A stretch of DNA of 64,000 nucleotides from Bog-756 sp052326605 (GCA_052326605.1 JBKQMB010000044.1:36182-100181); one strand, 5' to 3'; positions 52,818 through 62,289 are shown, counted from the first letter of the stretch. The notes: generated from the letters alone by a model not told the origin. Numbers and translations: made by a program.

Positions 52818-53117
52818 CTAAGACATACGGGACCGGGATCTTTGGGATGCCCGGCCGAGGGTCCAGCAGTCGGCGCAGTAGAAGTCGCCATCGTCGGCGT
52901 AGTGGTGACCATCGGGGTGCATGAGGTCGGTATCGACCGAGCACCCGCACCGATCGCAGAAGACCCACGACGCTTCCCGCCACAGCGGACGGCTCGCCAT
53001 TTGCTCGAGCTGTTGCACGAGCTGGGCGAGGTTGGCGTCGGCCCGTTCGTCGTCGGGCTCGGAGAAAACGAAGTGGTAGCGGACAAGCTCTGCAATGTCG
53101 GTGATTGTGTAGGCCAT
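52818..53117 (-). CDS. Small zinc-ribbon protein
   Basis: 99 residues from MAYTITDIAELVRYHFVFSE. The C-terminal half has CDRCGCSVDTDLMHPDGHHY then CADCW, two CxxC-type pairs for zinc. The N-terminal half is helical (ANLAQLVQQLEQMASRP). It converges with the helicase gene. Unknown function; small zinc proteins are often accessories in phage or defence regions. Confidence 0.6.
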   Translation of the reverse strand: MAYTITDIAELVRYHFVFSEPDDERADANLAQLVQQLEQMASRPLWREASWVFCDRCGCSVDTDLMHPDGHHYADDGDFYCADCWTLGRASQRSRSRMS

Positions 53118-53368
53118 GCCTCCGACTCCTCTCCCTTCTCGGTTCATGGGCGCGAAAGGGCACGGAGGAAACGCACGGGGGCAATGGGAAGGGACTCAGT
53201 CCCTCGGGAGTACCGGAGCGAAGCGGCGGCTCGGACCGCCTTGCGGCTGTGCGCCTCCGTGCAACCCTCGGAAGCACCGAACCCGAGAAGATTTCGTTGC
53301 GGATGGACTGCTGGCCGGCACACCAGCCTGTCAGCATGGAGTGGAGCGGAGTACGAGGAGTAGGCAAC

Positions 53369-53521
53369 GTGACATCCAAGCCTGGAGTGGAGAAGGCTCT
53401 CACAGAGCTGCAGCGGCTGATCCGTCGTCCACCATCGGATGGCGGTGAGCGGGCTGCGATGACCCGGCGGCTTCCGCTGGAGCTGACCGGAGGCGAAGTT
53501 CAGCACCGGATTGCTGCGTAA
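53369..53521 (+). CDS. Possible 50-aa small protein
   Basis: MTSKPGVEKALTELQRLIRR onward, 50 residues, starting at a GTG with GAGGAG nine bases upstream. Helical and basic. It is divergent from the zinc-ribbon gene. Downstream (53520-53640) another short frame (EEVKEALLADLSFEHLRM) follows an AAGGAGG site but lacks a standard start codon. Both are uncertain. Confidence 0.4.
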   Translation: MTSKPGVEKALTELQRLIRRPPSDGGERAAMTRRLPLELTGGEVQHRIAA

Positions 53522-53665
53522 GGAGGTAGAAACGATCGAAGAAGTGAAGGAGGCCCTTCTCGCCGATCTCAGCTTCGAGCACCTTCGAATGCCTGACGAT
53601 GACGTGTGGCAGTACGTGGGGAAACAGCCGTCCTAGCGGGACGCAATTGCAAGGCACTGGGCCAA

Positions 53666-56182
53666 CTATTGGACGGGTGCGATTACTCCGACCGGGACAT
53701 CGGAAGATGTGGTGGTCCCATTACCCAATTCGCCGTTGCTGTTCAGGCCCCAACAGTCCACCATCGAAGAGGCCAGCACGGCACAATAGCTTGTACTAAC
53801 CGTCTCGCCACTGATACTTACTGCGTTGCTGATTCCAGAGACAGGCTCGGCAACACCGGTTTCGCTGTCATTGCCGTCGCCCAGTGCGCCATAGAAGTTG
53901 TCGCCCCAACAATCGATTCCACCCTTGCTAACGATAGAACAAACGCTAGCGCCGCCCGCAACAAGCACTGGTGTGGCACCGGCAAGCCCAGAGACCTGTA
54001 CCGGTACGGCTGATGAGATTCCTCCGGTTCCATCGCCTAGCTGATAGAAGCCATTGTAACCCCAGCAATCTGCATAACCGGACTTCAGAACTGCACAATA
54101 TGAACTGTTTGGCATCCCTTCATAAAACGAGCTGGCAGCCACGTTCACCGCCGCCGCAATCCCCGTGACGGAAACGGGTATACTTGAAGAGACGTACGTG
54201 CCGTTGCCAAGTTGACCGTCCACGTTATATCCCCAGCAGCTGACGCCCCCTGACGCAAGTAGGGCACAATAGCCAGCGCCACCACCGGTGATCTCAGTTG
54301 CATTCTGAATCCCTGTTACGAGCTGTGGCTCCGCTACGCAAGAAATATCGGTCGTCAGGTATTCATTACATGCCTCCGGAGAATCCGAGTGGACTCCGAT
54401 CGTGGTTCCATTTCCAAGTTGACCATCGGCGTTGTACCCCCAACAAGCGACGCCACCAGAAGCGAGTAAGGCGCAGAGCCCGTAGCCATTGCCAGCTAGT
54501 GATGTTGCATTACTGATTCCCGTGATGGCTACGGGGATGTCTGAATAGGTTGATGAGGGGATGGAATAGTCTGCCACTATTCCGAGGTCATCAAACGAGT
54601 TATCACCCCAGCAGTCAACACCACCTGTGTTCAGTATCGCACAGTAACCGTGACCCCCATCTATTCCGAAAATGCTCGCTGCATTAGTAATTCCTAGCAC
54701 TGAGACAGGTGTATCGGAGGATGCAGTGGCGCCATTGCCCAGTTGTCCACTGTCTCCAACTCCCCAGCAGTCAATTCCGCCAGTGGTCAGCATCGCACAA
54801 AAACTGCTGCCATTGGATGCCAGACTGTTAGCGCTAGATATTCCGGTGACTGTGACTGGGATATCAGAGAAGGTTGACTGGCCGATGGCGTCAAGGGCGC
54901 TCTGGCCCCAGCAGTCAATTCCGCCAGCTACCAGCAATGCGCAATAGTCAAAGGTGCCGCCGACCACTGAGCGAACTCCCGTGAGGCCTGAAGGCGGAGG
55001 AGGTGGTGGTGGTGGTGGTGGTGGTGGTGGTGGAGGTGGTGGCGAAGCAGTGAATGCACGCTCAACGGCGATCGCCATCTGTGCTTCCAAGGTTGCTGTC
55101 GGATGAAACGATGCCTTCCAATCCAAATAGTCAAATATGTTTGATGGGCATACAATTGATCCACCTTTATTCAGTGAGAATGAGCATAGCTTCAGTGCAG
55201 CCTTTATGCCCTTTTTCAGAGAAGCTGCAACTCCGTTAATATCTGAGCCCGCTTCGGTCATTGTATTACATGTCTGAGCTCCAGCCTGAGTCTGGGCATT
55301 AATATCTATCAGACCAATGTTCCTTCCCTGGCTATCAACAGCATCAACAGCGGATGCTATAGCAGAGTTTAGTTGGACCTCGATCGAGTTGAATGACTGA
55401 ACAGTCGACTCGTCAACTCCAAGATATACAGTGGAGGGTGGAATATGATAAGAGGAAGAAACGGGGCAGAAGCTAGGAATAGAGCTCTGCATAAATAGCT
55501 GCGGATAGTTGAGAACCTCCACCTGGCTTTCGGGCGCTGCAGCAGCAATCAACGAGTAGTAATTCTGTAGCGTCGCCTCAAGTGTAGAAAGAGTAGATTG
55601 AGCATTCAGCATATCTGCATTGCACCGAGATTGAGAGTTGTTGACTACCGGCTGCACACTCACAGGATGATTGAGTACCGTGACCTCCCACTCCATGCAG
55701 TCCTCAATTGCCCGAGCAAATGGCAAATCGTCCCCGCCGGCAGTCACCGTTACATACTTCGTCGCAGTTTTCGACAGAGCGAGGAGCTCGCCTTTCTCAG
55801 CCGGATTCCCAGGCCCGCTGATTTGCTGAGCTGTGCTTGCCCCCGAGCAAGCCACAAAGCCGCCCCCACTGCCTTCGAACTGTCTCTTTTGTAGCTTGAG
55901 CGAGGTCGCAACGTGGACGGGAAACGCGGCTCCGCTTCTGTCACAGCCGTCGGTCGAAGTGTTTGAGAGATAGTTGTTCGGATTTGCCTCAAGTCCTTCC
56001 CCTGAGGAGTAGGAGTCTCCGAGGGCCACGTAGACGTTTCCAACACCCGTTACCTTCGCTGTCGAAGCTGCTTCGCTTGCTGATTGGAGACTCGCTATGA
56101 AGACCGCCATTAAGCCAGTAAGCACGAGCAGCCGCCAGCAAGGTCGTTGCATCTTGGTAAGCATTTTCTCTTTCACCGCCAT
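53666..56182 (-). CDS. Secreted SGNH-hydrolase / RCC1-repeat fusion
   Basis: 838 residues. Signal peptide (LLVLTGLMAVFIASLQSASE), then an SGNH/GDSL esterase-like domain: block I VALGDSYSSGEGL, VTVTAGGDDLPFA near the GxND position and SFHPTATLEAQ with the catalytic His. A run of 17 prolines (encoded by the CCA/CCT repeat at 55000-55045) links it to about eight RCC1-type repeats (GIDCWGQSALDAIG, GVDCWGDNSFDDLG, GVACWGYNADGQLGNG) that fold as a propeller. Likely surface-exposed. The gene is AT-richer than its surroundings. Confidence 0.85.
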   Translation of the reverse strand: MAVKEKMLTKMQRPCWRLLVLTGLMAVFIASLQSASEAASTAKVTGVGNVYVALGDSYSSGEGLEANPNNYLSNTSTDGCDRSGAAFPVHVATSLKLQKRQFEGSGGGFVACSGASTAQQISGPGNPAEKGELLALSKTATKYVTVTAGGDDLPFARAIEDCMEWEVTVLNHPVSVQPVVNNSQSRCNADMLNAQSTLSTLEATLQNYYSLIAAAAPESQVEVLNYPQLFMQSSIPSFCPVSSSYHIPPSTVYLGVDESTVQSFNSIEVQLNSAIASAVDAVDSQGRNIGLIDINAQTQAGAQTCNTMTEAGSDINGVAASLKKGIKAALKLCSFSLNKGGSIVCPSNIFDYLDWKASFHPTATLEAQMAIAVERAFTASPPPPPPPPPPPPPPPPPSGLTGVRSVVGGTFDYCALLVAGGIDCWGQSALDAIGQSTFSDIPVTVTGISSANSLASNGSSFCAMLTTGGIDCWGVGDSGQLGNGATASSDTPVSVLGITNAASIFGIDGGHGYCAILNTGGVDCWGDNSFDDLGIVADYSIPSSTYSDIPVAITGISNATSLAGNGYGLCALLASGGVACWGYNADGQLGNGTTIGVHSDSPEACNEYLTTDISCVAEPQLVTGIQNATEITGGGAGYCALLASGGVSCWGYNVDGQLGNGTYVSSSIPVSVTGIAAAVNVAASSFYEGMPNSSYCAVLKSGYADCWGYNGFYQLGDGTGGISSAVPVQVSGLAGATPVLVAGGASVCSIVSKGGIDCWGDNFYGALGDGNDSETGVAEPVSGISNAVSISGETVSTSYCAVLASSMVDCWGLNSNGELGNGTTTSSDVPVGVIAPVQ

Positions 56183-56294
56183 TGGTCAAACTTCCATTGA
56201 AACATCCCTTTGCCAGAGGCGGGCAGCCGACACTGGCAGGTTTCGCGACCGTAGTCGAGAAATAGTCAAGACCTGTGGATGAGAATCTGACCGA

Positions 56295-56528
56295 CTACGC
56301 GGCGACCTCCTCGTCCTGCTCGTCGGTTCGCTCGACCATCACCCCCTTTTCGAACGTCACACCGACACGAACCAGGGCAACTAGGTGGGGCGCGTTGACC
56401 GCCCGCCACCGGGCCTGGGCCGACTCGATCAGCTTGTAGGCCATGGCGAGTCCAGCGGCCCGTGATCCCGGTCCCTTGGTGACCTTCGTCCGCAGCCGCA
56501 CCGTGGCGAAGGTGGACTCGATGGGGTT
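56295..56528 (-). mobile_element. IS256-family transposase C-terminal remnant
   Basis: The minus-strand frame NPIESTFATVRLRTKVTKGP, GSRAAGLAMAYKLIESAQAR, then WRAVNAPHLVALV is the conserved C-terminus of IS256-type transposases (with the last catalytic-domain segment). The N-terminal 300 residues and inverted repeats are missing. A non-functional fragment. Confidence 0.85.
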
Positions 56529-56640
56529 GGCTGTTCACGCTCCCCATGTAGTTGAGCGTGTCAGTCAGATCCTTGCCGACGTAGATCTTCCCGTTCGGGT
56601 AGGTGATCTTGTAGATGACCTTCCATCTGCTGGTCGGTCA
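56529..56640 (-). pseudogene. GIY-YIG N-terminal fragment abutting the IS256 remnant
   Basis: The minus strand reads WKVIYKITYPNGKIYVGKDL then TDTLNYMGSVNSQ, the GIY and YIG strands of a GIY-YIG nuclease. It ends where the IS256 fragment begins and is preceded by a stop, so only about 35 residues survive. Probably a nuclease gene truncated by the IS. Confidence 0.6.
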
Positions 56641-56649
56641 TCCACGCGG

Positions 56650-57504
56650 CTACCTGAACTCGTCGAAGAAGGCGGGTTCAAGATCCACGTCTTCTTCAAG
56701 GCGTTGGCGCACGGTCACCCCGAGGCCGTACTCCTTGAGCAGATCGCAGAGGTGGTCTCCGTCGATGAGTTCCACGGGAGGCGCTCCATCTCGGTTGGCT
56801 TCGTTCTGGGCGTCCCTGGTGAACGATCCCGTCGTGATCAGCAGGCCCTTCTCACCCCGCCCGGCCATCGCTCCGCGGAAATCCCTGACGGCACCAGCAG
56901 TGACGGTTCCCTTGTAACGCTTGCACTGGAAGTAGACCGGGAACGAAACCAGGGACAAGCGGTAGACGCCCACCCCGTCGATGCCACCATCGCCGCTCTT
57001 GCCCGTGACCGCTACGTTCACGAATCCGGCCTCTCGAAGGATCCGTTGAGCAAGTCGCTCGAAGCCATCGGGAGGAAGTGTCAGAATCTGGGCGGCGACC
57101 AGGTCCTTCCACGATTCAGAGTCTGTGCCCTCAGGCTCTTCGCCCTCATGGGCGTCGCCGCCCTTGTGCTTGCCTTCCTGGAACTGCGAGCGCCATGCCT
57201 TGGTCTGAGCTGCCATCTCCTCGGGCGAGATCGTCCTGCCCTTGTCGGTGATCGCCCACACGCCGCGGGCGCTGTTCGCGATGGCACCGATGCCTTTCAG
57301 GTGCGTTCGCGCCCAGTGCAGCCGGTACTCGATCTCGGACATGCGACCGTCCTTCGTCGCAACCTCTTGCTGCTCCTCGCTGAAATCTTCGTCGTCGACG
57401 ACCTGCTTGTACATCTCCTTCACCGTGGCCGATCCGTTCAGCTCCTTGAGAGCGGTGAGAGCGGGCCACATGAGTTCGTGGTACTGAGGTATGACTGGAG
57501 CCAT
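56650..57504 (-). CDS. Mrr-like restriction endonuclease
   Basis: 284 residues from MAPVIPQYHELMWPALTALK. A winged-helix DNA-binding domain (ATVKEMYKQVVDDEDFSEEQ, EIEYRLHWARTHLKGIGAIA) precedes the Mrr catalytic core: GFERLAQRILREAGFVNV, TGKSGDGGIDGVGVYRL and VYFQCKRYKG, giving the D...QxK active site. Type IV Mrr enzymes cut modified DNA. The layout is complete. It lies between the GIY-YIG/IS remnant and a broken restriction gene. Its targeting of modified DNA could complement the methyltransferase-based array upstream. Confidence 0.9.
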   Translation of the reverse strand: MAPVIPQYHELMWPALTALKELNGSATVKEMYKQVVDDEDFSEEQQEVATKDGRMSEIEYRLHWARTHLKGIGAIANSARGVWAITDKGRTISPEEMAAQTKAWRSQFQEGKHKGGDAHEGEEPEGTDSESWKDLVAAQILTLPPDGFERLAQRILREAGFVNVAVTGKSGDGGIDGVGVYRLSLVSFPVYFQCKRYKGTVTAGAVRDFRGAMAGRGEKGLLITTGSFTRDAQNEANRDGAPPVELIDGDHLCDLLKEYGLGVTVRQRLEEDVDLEPAFFDEFR

Positions 57505-57587
57505 GAGTAGGAATCCTTCCACAGCGCGCTGGCTGACGAAGGGCCTCACGAAGCCTGCGCCCCGACCGCCCACCCCAGTGGGATGAT

Positions 57588-57734
57588 GTGATCGCGGAGC
57601 AGACCCAGCCGAAGAAGAGGATCCTCAAGATCCGCGACAATTGGCGGGCCATGGCCGAGGACGAAAAGCAGGCGTGGGGCCAGACCATCGATGCCCGCAT
57701 CGCCGCCACCGTCGATGAGGTCACCTGTAGCTGA
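57588..57734 (+). CDS. Possible 48-aa small protein
   Basis: VIAEQTQPKKRILKIRDNWR onward, 48 residues from a GTG. Helical and basic then acidic; no ribosome site clearly visible. Low confidence. Confidence 0.3.
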   Translation: MIAEQTQPKKRILKIRDNWRAMAEDEKQAWGQTIDARIAATVDEVTCS

Positions 57735-57773
57735 CCAGCACACCGAAGCTGCGGTTCGCTTACGCTCATCGCC

Positions 57774-58070
57774 GTGGGGACACTGGGCGGGCTACTGGAG
57801 AACCTGGACCCTGACTCCAACCGTCGGGGCAAGCAGTTCGAGCATGTCTTTAAATGGTTCCTGACCAATGATCCCGTGTACCATTACGAACTTCGGCGAC
57901 TGTGGCTGTGGGATGAGTGGCCTGGCCGGTGGGGTGCTTACGGAGAGACTTTCGCTCCGGATTGGCGACTGCGGTGGCTGTCACCTCTTTATAGAGTTCA
58001 ATTCCTGGCATCGACACCGGATCGGATTCGTGAGGCTTCATGCCATGTCACCCGTCACTATGGCCGGTGA
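57774..58070 (+). pseudogene. N-terminal remnant of a large restriction/helicase gene
   Basis: 98 residues; the first ~50 (RGKQFEHVFKWFLTNDPVYH then RRLWLWDEWPGRWG) match the N-terminal nuclease domain of large type ISP-like restriction/helicase proteins, which normally continue with an acidic catalytic stretch after GRWG. Here the match ends abruptly and the remaining sequence is unrelated. It is a truncated relic. Confidence 0.6.
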
Positions 58071-58261
58071 CTGGCATGCTCATTCAGGCATCAAGACCGA
58101 GGAGGTAACTCACCGCCTCATCCAACTGGTCTGAGATCCCCGACTTCTTCAGCGCGCTTCGCACGAGCTTTCGATCCCCAATGGGGGTTCTCCCGTCCCA
58201 GGCGGCAGATCAGTTCCACGGTCTCTTTGGCAAGGGCAGGACGAGCTGGTCGGCGGTGCGG

Positions 58262-58552
58262 CTAGGTCCAGCGCTTCTTGGCCAGCGAGCGATGCCAGCC
58301 CAGGATCGTCTGTGGGCTGACGAGGAACGATCGCCAGTGTTTTCGAGGAACCAGACCGGCCAGGAGGGCGACGAGGGCCCGGTCGGACCAGGTGAAACGG
58401 GGACGGGTGACCTGCCGGTGCAGCACGGTCAGCTGGTGGCGGAGCACGAGGATCTCCGTGTCCTTGGGCGCGGTATCCAATCGGTGGACACGAACGGCTT
58501 CGATGACGCGTCGGACCAGGCGGTAGAGGAAGGATAGGGCCACGACCGGCAA
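58262..58552 (-). mobile_element. Integrase-core transposase N-terminal remnant
   Basis: 96 residues. LLYRLVRRVIEAVRV-type start, TEILVLRHQLTVLHRQVTRP, LVALLAGLVPRKHWRSFLVS and PQTILGWHRSLAKKRWT are the N-terminal part of actinobacterial IS3/IS481-like transposases. The DDE catalytic core is absent, so it is inactive. Confidence 0.75.
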
Positions 58553-59102
58553 GCCTTGCCGAGCGCTTTCCCGCTGGTCAACCGGGGTCAGAGAGTTTAT
58601 GGACCCTTCAGGCGGCGGACTGATCTCACCAGGCGGATCGTGTGTGGGCTTGTAGCCCGCCCTCGGTAAATCGGCGATAATTTCTTCGACGTGTTGGGCA
58701 ATTCCAACCTAGGAACACCGTATGTCTGAAGTCATTGCCTGGTGCGCATGACCGTGGTGGGTGTGGCCATAGGCATCCTCTTCTTTCTCTGTTCCTTGGG
58801 ATTTCAGCAACAATAAAGGGACGTTAGTTTCCTCCCTTAATGCTCCATCTACCACCCACCGTAGTCGATGCACCGCTCTATGCGGTCGGACCTATCGTGC
58901 AGCACTAGGCGATGAATCGACAGGTCAGCGCACCCGACGGGGCTGGTCAGCCTGAAACTTGACCATATCGGATGGAATTCCGGCGCAGAAGGAACCAGTC
59001 ATGCTCTCAGCATCCGTTAAGAACTTTCTAAGTGAACATGGTTAGTCGCTTACAGATGCAATGATCGCTCTCGCCATATTCCTACTAGAGGGGCGAGGGT
59101 CG
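58553..59102. other. Non-coding stretch
   Basis: 550 bp between the IS remnant and the Crp/Fnr gene. No gene is supported. It probably includes the regulator's promoter; no clear -10/-35 pair could be assigned. Confidence 0.45.
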
Positions 59103-59777
59103 GTGAATGACAACGATTTAGACGCGCTCGGTCAGAGCTTCCTGGGAGTACTTCCACGTCCGGTCCGCTGTGAATTGGCCGAATCGGTTCGAATCGTCGA
59201 GCTGCCCGCAGGCAAGCTCCTCTACGAACCCCAACTCTCGATCATCGTCGCCGGCACGCTTCGAGCATTCGTCGCCGACGGTATCGGGCGGCACCTCACA
59301 GTGTCTTATCTGCGCCGGCCCGATTCCATTGGCATCAGCGCCGCTGCCGGTAGGGAGTTCCCTGTTGCCTTTCAATCGGTCACAGCGAGTACGATCCTTC
59401 GCTTCCCTCAGGCTCGGTTCAACGAGATTCTCCGAACTCACCCCGAGGTGGGCTGGGCCGCCGCCAAGGAGCTGGCCCATTTTCTCGATGACGTCCTGGC
59501 CGAGATCACCCGAGTGGCGTTCCAACCCATACGGGCGCGCGTCGCTCACCACCTTCTCACCCTTGCAGACACTGAGAAGTGCGAGCCTCATGCCATCCAT
59601 CAAGCTGAGCTGGCTGCGGCTGTCGGCTCGGTCCGCGAGGTGGTTGGCCGGACACTGGGGGCATTACGTGATGCAGGCTTGGTCGAAGTCAGCCAATTGG
59701 GCATCACGGCTGTCAATGAGGAGGGACTCAGACGCGTAGCAGAGCACGGTGCACGACCTCTCGATAGACCGATGTGA
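59103..59777 (+). CDS. Crp/Fnr-family transcriptional regulator
   Basis: 224 residues from a GTG with gaggggcgagg upstream. The N-terminal half is a cyclic-nucleotide-binding-like beta roll (RIVELPAGKLLYEPQLSIIV), and the C-terminal winged helix is HQAELAAAVGSVREVVGRTL then GALRDAGLVEVS. No cysteine cluster is present, so it is not an Fe-S oxygen sensor of the Fnr type. It precedes the Tad-like operon by about 210 bp in the same direction and may control it. Confidence 0.88.
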   Translation: MNDNDLDALGQSFLGVLPRPVRCELAESVRIVELPAGKLLYEPQLSIIVAGTLRAFVADGIGRHLTVSYLRRPDSIGISAAAGREFPVAFQSVTASTILRFPQARFNEILRTHPEVGWAAAKELAHFLDDVLAEITRVAFQPIRARVAHHLLTLADTEKCEPHAIHQAELAAAVGSVREVVGRTLGALRDAGLVEVSQLGITAVNEEGLRRVAEHGARPLDRPM

Positions 59778-59988
59778 CAAAAGTCCGACCTTGCTCCGAC
59801 TTCGGTCCGACAATGGTCGCTGACAACTCGGCAATGCAGCTCTTACAGTTCCTGGCACGAACTCTTCTCTCAGAAAGTTTGCTCGATCTTGTGTCTCGTG
59901 ACCCAGTTCTTTCAATGGGGTTCCATTGCAATGTTTGGCAACGACCTGGACGACGGAGCGAAGCACCGCCAGTACAAGAGAGAAGGCC

Positions 59989-60654
59989 ATGAGCGGATCA
60001 CCGGGCAGGGAGACCATGACAAGGGTGGCGTCTGGTTACGCCGGTTCCCGATGGTGGAACAAGAAGGCTGCCGCAACGGCAGTCCTCGTGATTGCCGCGT
60101 TGACATTGGCCGCCTGTTCCTCTGGGACGGATTCCAACCTCCAGTCAGCGCCGCCGAAGCCGAAACCAGCGACTCCGAACATCGCAAACCCGAAACTCCC
60201 CGCCGGGACGGCGAGTACCCAACAAGCCGTGCTGAACGCCTGGCTCGCGGCCGACCAGACCCTCTACGCCTACATGGACGAACCGCCGGCTCCCTTCCGA
60301 GCGGATCTGGTGGCCGGGCAGACGACAGCGGACCTCTTTCCAAAACTCGCCGACTACTACGTGAACCCGGCTCTCCAGTCCGAGGGGATCTTCCTTATCA
60401 AGCTCAAGACGCAGCTGGTGAACGGCCCGACCACGTACAACCTCGGGAGTCCTACCGTCACTGCCCTAACCGCAACCACGGCGACTGTGGCCTTCTGCAC
60501 CTCGGATACCGGTACCACAACGGCCACTGGCAAACCCGGCCCACTCACACTTGACGGTGGCGCCGGTGGCGCTCGGGGAACCTCAAACCTCGAACTGGTC
60601 GCCGGTTCGTGGAAGGTTGCCTCCGGTCAGACCACGGGCGTAGCGAAGTGCTGA
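59989..60654 (+). CDS. Lipoprotein of unknown function
   Basis: 221 residues from MSGSPGRETMTRVASGYAGS. A lipoprotein signal ends in LTLAACSSG (Cys lipidation site), then a proline/lysine linker and a conserved-looking domain (TQQAVLNAWLAADQTLYAYM, VTALTATTATVAFCTSDTG). It overlaps the next gene by 7 nt. First in the secretion/pilus operon; likely outer-surface component. No family recognised. Confidence 0.75.
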   Translation: MSGSPGRETMTRVASGYAGSRWWNKKAAATAVLVIAALTLAACSSGTDSNLQSAPPKPKPATPNIANPKLPAGTASTQQAVLNAWLAADQTLYAYMDEPPAPFRADLVAGQTTADLFPKLADYYVNPALQSEGIFLIKLKTQLVNGPTTYNLGSPTVTALTATTATVAFCTSDTGTTTATGKPGPLTLDGGAGGARGTSNLELVAGSWKVASGQTTGVAKC

Positions 60655-61577
60655 GACGCCAGATCCTTCGGATTGGTGTGACTGCCGCGCCGATCAGCCT
60701 GCTGGTAACGATGCTCCTCCCCGGCAGCGCATTCGCTGGACAAGGCGGTACTTCCGGCGGAGGATCCTGCTCCGATTCCGGCAACACGGTCGGCTGCACC
60801 ACCGGGATCGGAGGCTCTGGCGGAACTGGCACCACCGGTGGATCTGGTGCAACCACAACTGGCGACAGCAACGGTGGCGGCGGTGGCAGTACGACAGCCC
60901 CAACCTGCCCCAACTACGTGGCCTACCCGCAGGGCGGTGCACCGCCCGCCGGTGAGAACCCAAACGGAGCCTGGTACATCAACACCTGTGCGGTCGGCAT
61001 CCCGCAGGGGCAGAGCACTGGCCTCACCTGGATCGTGAACAACCAGCCACCACCGCCATCACCGCCCGACCCGGCGGTGGTCGCCGCCCAAGCGGCCAGC
61101 CAGCTCCAGCTGGCCAGTCCAACGCTGACACTCAGCCCTGCGGCCAACGCCTACGTCAACTTCCCCGAGTGGCTCTCGATCAATGCTGCGATCTGGCATC
61201 CGTTCACCACGGCGGCGACGGCATGCAACGCCGGTGGGTGCACCACCGTGGCAGCCACCGCTACCCCCGACTACGTGACCTGGGACACCGGCGACACAAC
61301 AGCGGCCACCGTTTGCTACGGCCCTGGCACCCCGTACGACACTAGCGTGGCATTCTCCGAGCAATCGACCCAGTGCTCGCACACCTATGCGATCAGTTCC
61401 TATGGCGAGCCGTCACCAAACGGTCTGTCGGTCGACGCCGCCTTCCCGATCACGGCTGCTGTCACTTGGAACGTGACCTGGGCAGGCCCCGATGGCTCGA
61501 CCGGCCAACTCGCGGCCATCGGAACGCAGAGAACATCCAGCTTGAAGGTGGAGCAGATCGAATCCGTCCTGAAGTGA
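60648..61577 (+). CDS. Secreted Gly/Thr-rich protein
   Basis: About 309 residues from a GTG that overlaps the lipoprotein stop. A signal peptide (VTAAPISLLVTMLLPGSAFA) precedes a Gly/Thr-rich stretch and a beta-rich domain with paired cysteines (ACNAGGCTTVAA, TVCYGPGTPYD, TQCSHTYAI). No enzymatic motif. Its place in the operon suggests a pilus or secretion accessory on the surface. Confidence 0.72.
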   Translation: MLRRQILRIGVTAAPISLLVTMLLPGSAFAGQGGTSGGGSCSDSGNTVGCTTGIGGSGGTGTTGGSGATTTGDSNGGGGGSTTAPTCPNYVAYPQGGAPPAGENPNGAWYINTCAVGIPQGQSTGLTWIVNNQPPPPSPPDPAVVAAQAASQLQLASPTLTLSPAANAYVNFPEWLSINAAIWHPFTTAATACNAGGCTTVAATATPDYVTWDTGDTTAATVCYGPGTPYDTSVAFSEQSTQCSHTYAISSYGEPSPNGLSVDAAFPITAAVTWNVTWAGPDGSTGQLAAIGTQRTSSLKVEQIESVLK

Positions 61578-61587
61578 GGGAGAACCC

Positions 61588-62289
61588 GTGACCAGCTCGA
61601 TGGCTCCACCCCGCCCGAGTAATCCTTCGCAAACCCCGGACGGCCGTACCGGCTTGCATCTCTCTTCCGGTACCTACCGTCGCCGTCCTTGGCAGATCGG
61701 GCTCGGTGTTGCCCTCGTCGTGCTCTGCGGCACCATTGGCGCCACCGTCTTCCAATCGTCAGCCAAGCGAGTCTCGGTCGTCATCGCAGCACGGAGTCTC
61801 CCGGCCGGAACGGTGCTAACAGCGGCCGATCTGGCCACAGGTTCGCTGCCGGCCAACGACAACATCACGGCCATGAGCGCGAGCGGGGCCAGTGTGCTGA
61901 TCGGCCAGCAGCTCGCCGTGCCGACTACGCAGGGACAATTGCTGGTGCGAGCCATGGTCTCCTCCCAGCCACCCCTCGCTGTCGGCTCACAGGTGGTCGG
62001 CGTCCTGCTGAAAGGTGACCAGATCCCCTCCGTACCGATCGTCGTCGGCAATCGGGTTCAGGTGATCGCCGTGTCCACGCCCGGTCAGGCATCCTCTGGT
62101 AGCTCGACAGTCGGCACCTCGCTCGTCGCGGCGGCCACGGTGCTGGCCACGGGTCCACCGCCGGCCAACCAGACGCAGTACGTGGAGAGCCTCTCACTGG
62201 AGATACCCGCCACCACTGCGCCAGAGGTGGCCGGCTATGCCGCGGCAGACCAGATCGCCATCACTCTCACCTCCGGTCACGCCCCGTGA
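61588..62289 (+). CDS. SAF-domain protein (CpaB/RcpC-like)
   Basis: 233 residues from a GTG. A transmembrane anchor (IGLGVALVVLCGTIGATVFQ), then the SAF domain (VVIAARSLPAGTVLTAADLA, QLAVPTTQGQLLVRAMVSS) as in CpaB/RcpC Flp-pilus assembly proteins and in similar proteins of actinobacterial conjugative elements. It overlaps the next gene by 4 nt. It is membrane-bound with the SAF part outside. Confidence 0.85.
   Translation: MTSSMAPPRPSNPSQTPDGRTGLHLSSGTYRRRPWQIGLGVALVVLCGTIGATVFQSSAKRVSVVIAARSLPAGTVLTAADLATGSLPANDNITAMSASGASVLIGQQLAVPTTQGQLLVRAMVSSQPPLAVGSQVVGVLLKGDQIPSVPIVVGNRVQVIAVSTPGQASSGSSTVGTSLVAAATVLATGPPPANQTQYVESLSLEIPATTAPEVAGYAAADQIAITLTSGHAP

Noticed and set aside
53520..53640. 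Short frame EEVKEALLADLSFEHLRM after a good ribosome site
   Set aside because: There is no standard start codon at the right spacing (an ATC stands there), so it is not listed as a gene.
55000..55045. Simple repeat as a non-coding microsatellite
   Set aside because: It is in frame and codes for the proline linker of the SGNH-RCC1 protein.
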